Assembly: GCA_002707745.1 (NCBI GenBank)
Contig: PANU01000043.1
Coordinates: 1 to 45,753, forward strand
Length of the DNA: 45,753 bases
Origin: Flavobacteriaceae bacterium
Lineage (GTDB): Bacteria > Bacteroidota > Bacteroidia > Flavobacteriales > Flavobacteriaceae
Direction of reading: 5' to 3'
The notes beneath the pieces were generated by a model. The model was given only the letters and a program-made list of their open reading frames with translations, made no database searches and had not been told where the DNA came from. The position numbers were made by a program, and so were the translations under genes. Shown in pieces: positions 45,326-45,753 of the stretch (within the stretch, counting starts at the first letter, position 1; each line of letters starts with the position of its first letter).

Positions 45326-45466
45326 CTTAAAGAAGGCGTTTATATATAGTAAACGGTGCAAGGCCATTGGTTTTATGATTCTAAACCATAACAAGGGATA
45401 GTCGTTCTTTGCTATACTACTCTGGAGTGCTTGCACCACCACGCATTCCGTGTAAAAGTTTAATGC
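45302..45466 (-). ncRNA. Candidate structured RNA downstream of 5S
   Basis: A leftward transcript would fold into several helices: CACG with CGTG (about 45440-45452), GGTGCAAG with CTTGCACC closing an 83-nt region (45430-45437 with 45355-45362), TGGTTT with AAACCA (45368-45373 with 45383-45388), and CGTTTA with TAAACG (45337-45342 with 45350-45355). It then ends with CGCCTTCTTTAAGG, nearly identical to the 3' end of the 5S transcript, and a terminator. The family is not recognised. Not a tRNA: no T-loop motif. Confidence 0.3.
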
Positions 45467-45500
45467 AAAAAAAAAGGACCCAATCGTTAGATTGAGTCCT
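45467..45500 (-). terminator. rRNA operon terminator after 5S
   Basis: A 10-bp stem (45476-45485 with 45490-45499, one mismatch or wobble), a 4-nt loop and nine T (45467-45475) on the minus strand, directly after the 5S gene. Confidence 0.85.
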
Positions 45501-45504
45501 TTAA

Positions 45505-45613
45505 AGAAGGCGGCGACCTACTTTCTCACGGAATGTAGTATCATCGGCGCAAATGGGCTTAACTTCTCTGTTCGGAATGGTAAGAGGTGAGCCCCATCGC
45601 TATAACCACCTTA
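45505..45613 (-). rRNA. rrf: 5S ribosomal RNA
   Basis: About 109 nt. On the minus strand it starts TAAGGTGGTTATAGCG, contains the highly conserved CCGAACAGAGAAGTTAAGCCC (loop C/helix III region), and ends with GTAGGTCGCCGCC, pairing back to the start. It is part of a leftward rRNA operon whose 16S and 23S genes lie beyond the right edge. Ends are approximate by a few bases. Confidence 0.95.
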
Positions 45614-45753
45614 ATCTTGTGCACTATAGCGTTATCGCTATAATTTACCCGAATCTCTTTTTAAGAGGCGGGCCACCTTAGTTGTAGCTTGGGCGCTATA
45701 AGCTTTAAGCTGTAGGCTTTACACCTATTGCTTAAGGCCTAGAGCCTAAAGCG
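45614..45753 (-). other. 23S-5S internal transcribed spacer
   Basis: 140 bp to the window edge. It contains a perfect 7-bp hairpin (TATAGCG, 45625-45631, with 45636-45642), a CTCTT/AAGAG hairpin (about 45655-45667) and, at the right end, a run of near-repeats of AAGCTTTAAGC/GGCTTTA type (45698-45753). No tRNA seen. The hairpins probably help processing of the precursor. Confidence 0.7.

Noticed and set aside
45355-45437. tRNA-like cloverleaf closed by an 8-bp helix.
   Set aside because: No TTCRANY T-loop, no 7-bp acceptor stem and no CCA end on either strand; the internal hairpin has a 9-nt loop. Kept only as a candidate structured RNA.

Overview
The window looks like a chromosomal segment of a member of the Flavobacteriaceae (Bacteroidota). 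The evidence is a low-GC sequence, promoters of the TAnnTTTG (-7) type, SusC-like TonB receptor and DUF4249 lipoprotein genes, type IX secretion C-terminal sorting domains, a Bacteroidota-type omega subunit, an N-terminally extended GAPDH, and families found mainly in this phylum (DUF4835, DUF6913, DUF6095). I cannot name the genus. Most of the segment is core genome: no insertion sequence, prophage, integron or CRISPR array was seen.

Layout. 1-11.2 kb is mostly leftward: the start of a secreted protein, fabI, then the cluster bamD-rpoZ-coaBC-DUF4835-recN, dapA, a DUF6913 gene and ligA, interrupted by a rightward thiol-redox/MarR pair (8.2-9.2 kb). 11.4-14.4 kb is rightward: mltG and two tandem paralogues of a secreted lysozyme-like protein. 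14.4-18.6 kb is leftward: a tetrapyrrole-methylase family methyltransferase, a secreted PQQ-type sugar dehydrogenase with a sorting domain, a low-molecular-weight phosphatase and dnaA. 18.8-25.8 kb mixes strands: thioesterase, DUF2200, YigZ, DMT transporter, ribD, two GNATs, prmC, a LOG-family gene and dapF. 25.9-43.1 kb is mostly rightward: htrA, GAPDH, a DEAD-box helicase, trmD, a kelch-like lipoprotein, an alpha/beta hydrolase, rplS, monomeric isocitrate dehydrogenase, a TonB receptor/DUF4249 pair, murQ and a DUF6095 membrane protein, with one leftward lipoprotein gene. The right end holds a leftward type IX secreted protein, about 570 bp of structured and repetitive non-coding DNA, and the 5S rRNA of a leftward rRNA operon.

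How the genes work together. Several act on the cell envelope: FabI (fatty acids), BamD (outer-membrane protein assembly), DapA and DapF (diaminopimelate for peptidoglycan and lysine), MltG, MurQ and the lysozyme-like pair (peptidoglycan), HtrA (envelope quality control) and DUF4835, which sits in the BamD cluster and may relate to type IX secretion. Others are housekeeping: DnaA, LigA, RecN, RpoZ, TrmD, L19, PrmC, CoaBC, RibD, GAPDH and Icd.

The least explained parts are four. (1) A CPVC mini-thioredoxin and a MarR regulator with a four-cysteine tail, with matching operator-like palindromes and a terminator that touches the regulator's start codon. (2) A structured stretch downstream of the 5S gene that ends in its own terminator and repeats the 5S 3' boundary sequence. 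(3) A short reading frame after rplS whose stop codon lies inside a strong terminator. (4) Four genes whose -7 box lies only 3-5 nt before the start codon, suggesting leaderless mRNAs. All promoter, operator and RNA calls come from reading the sequence by eye.
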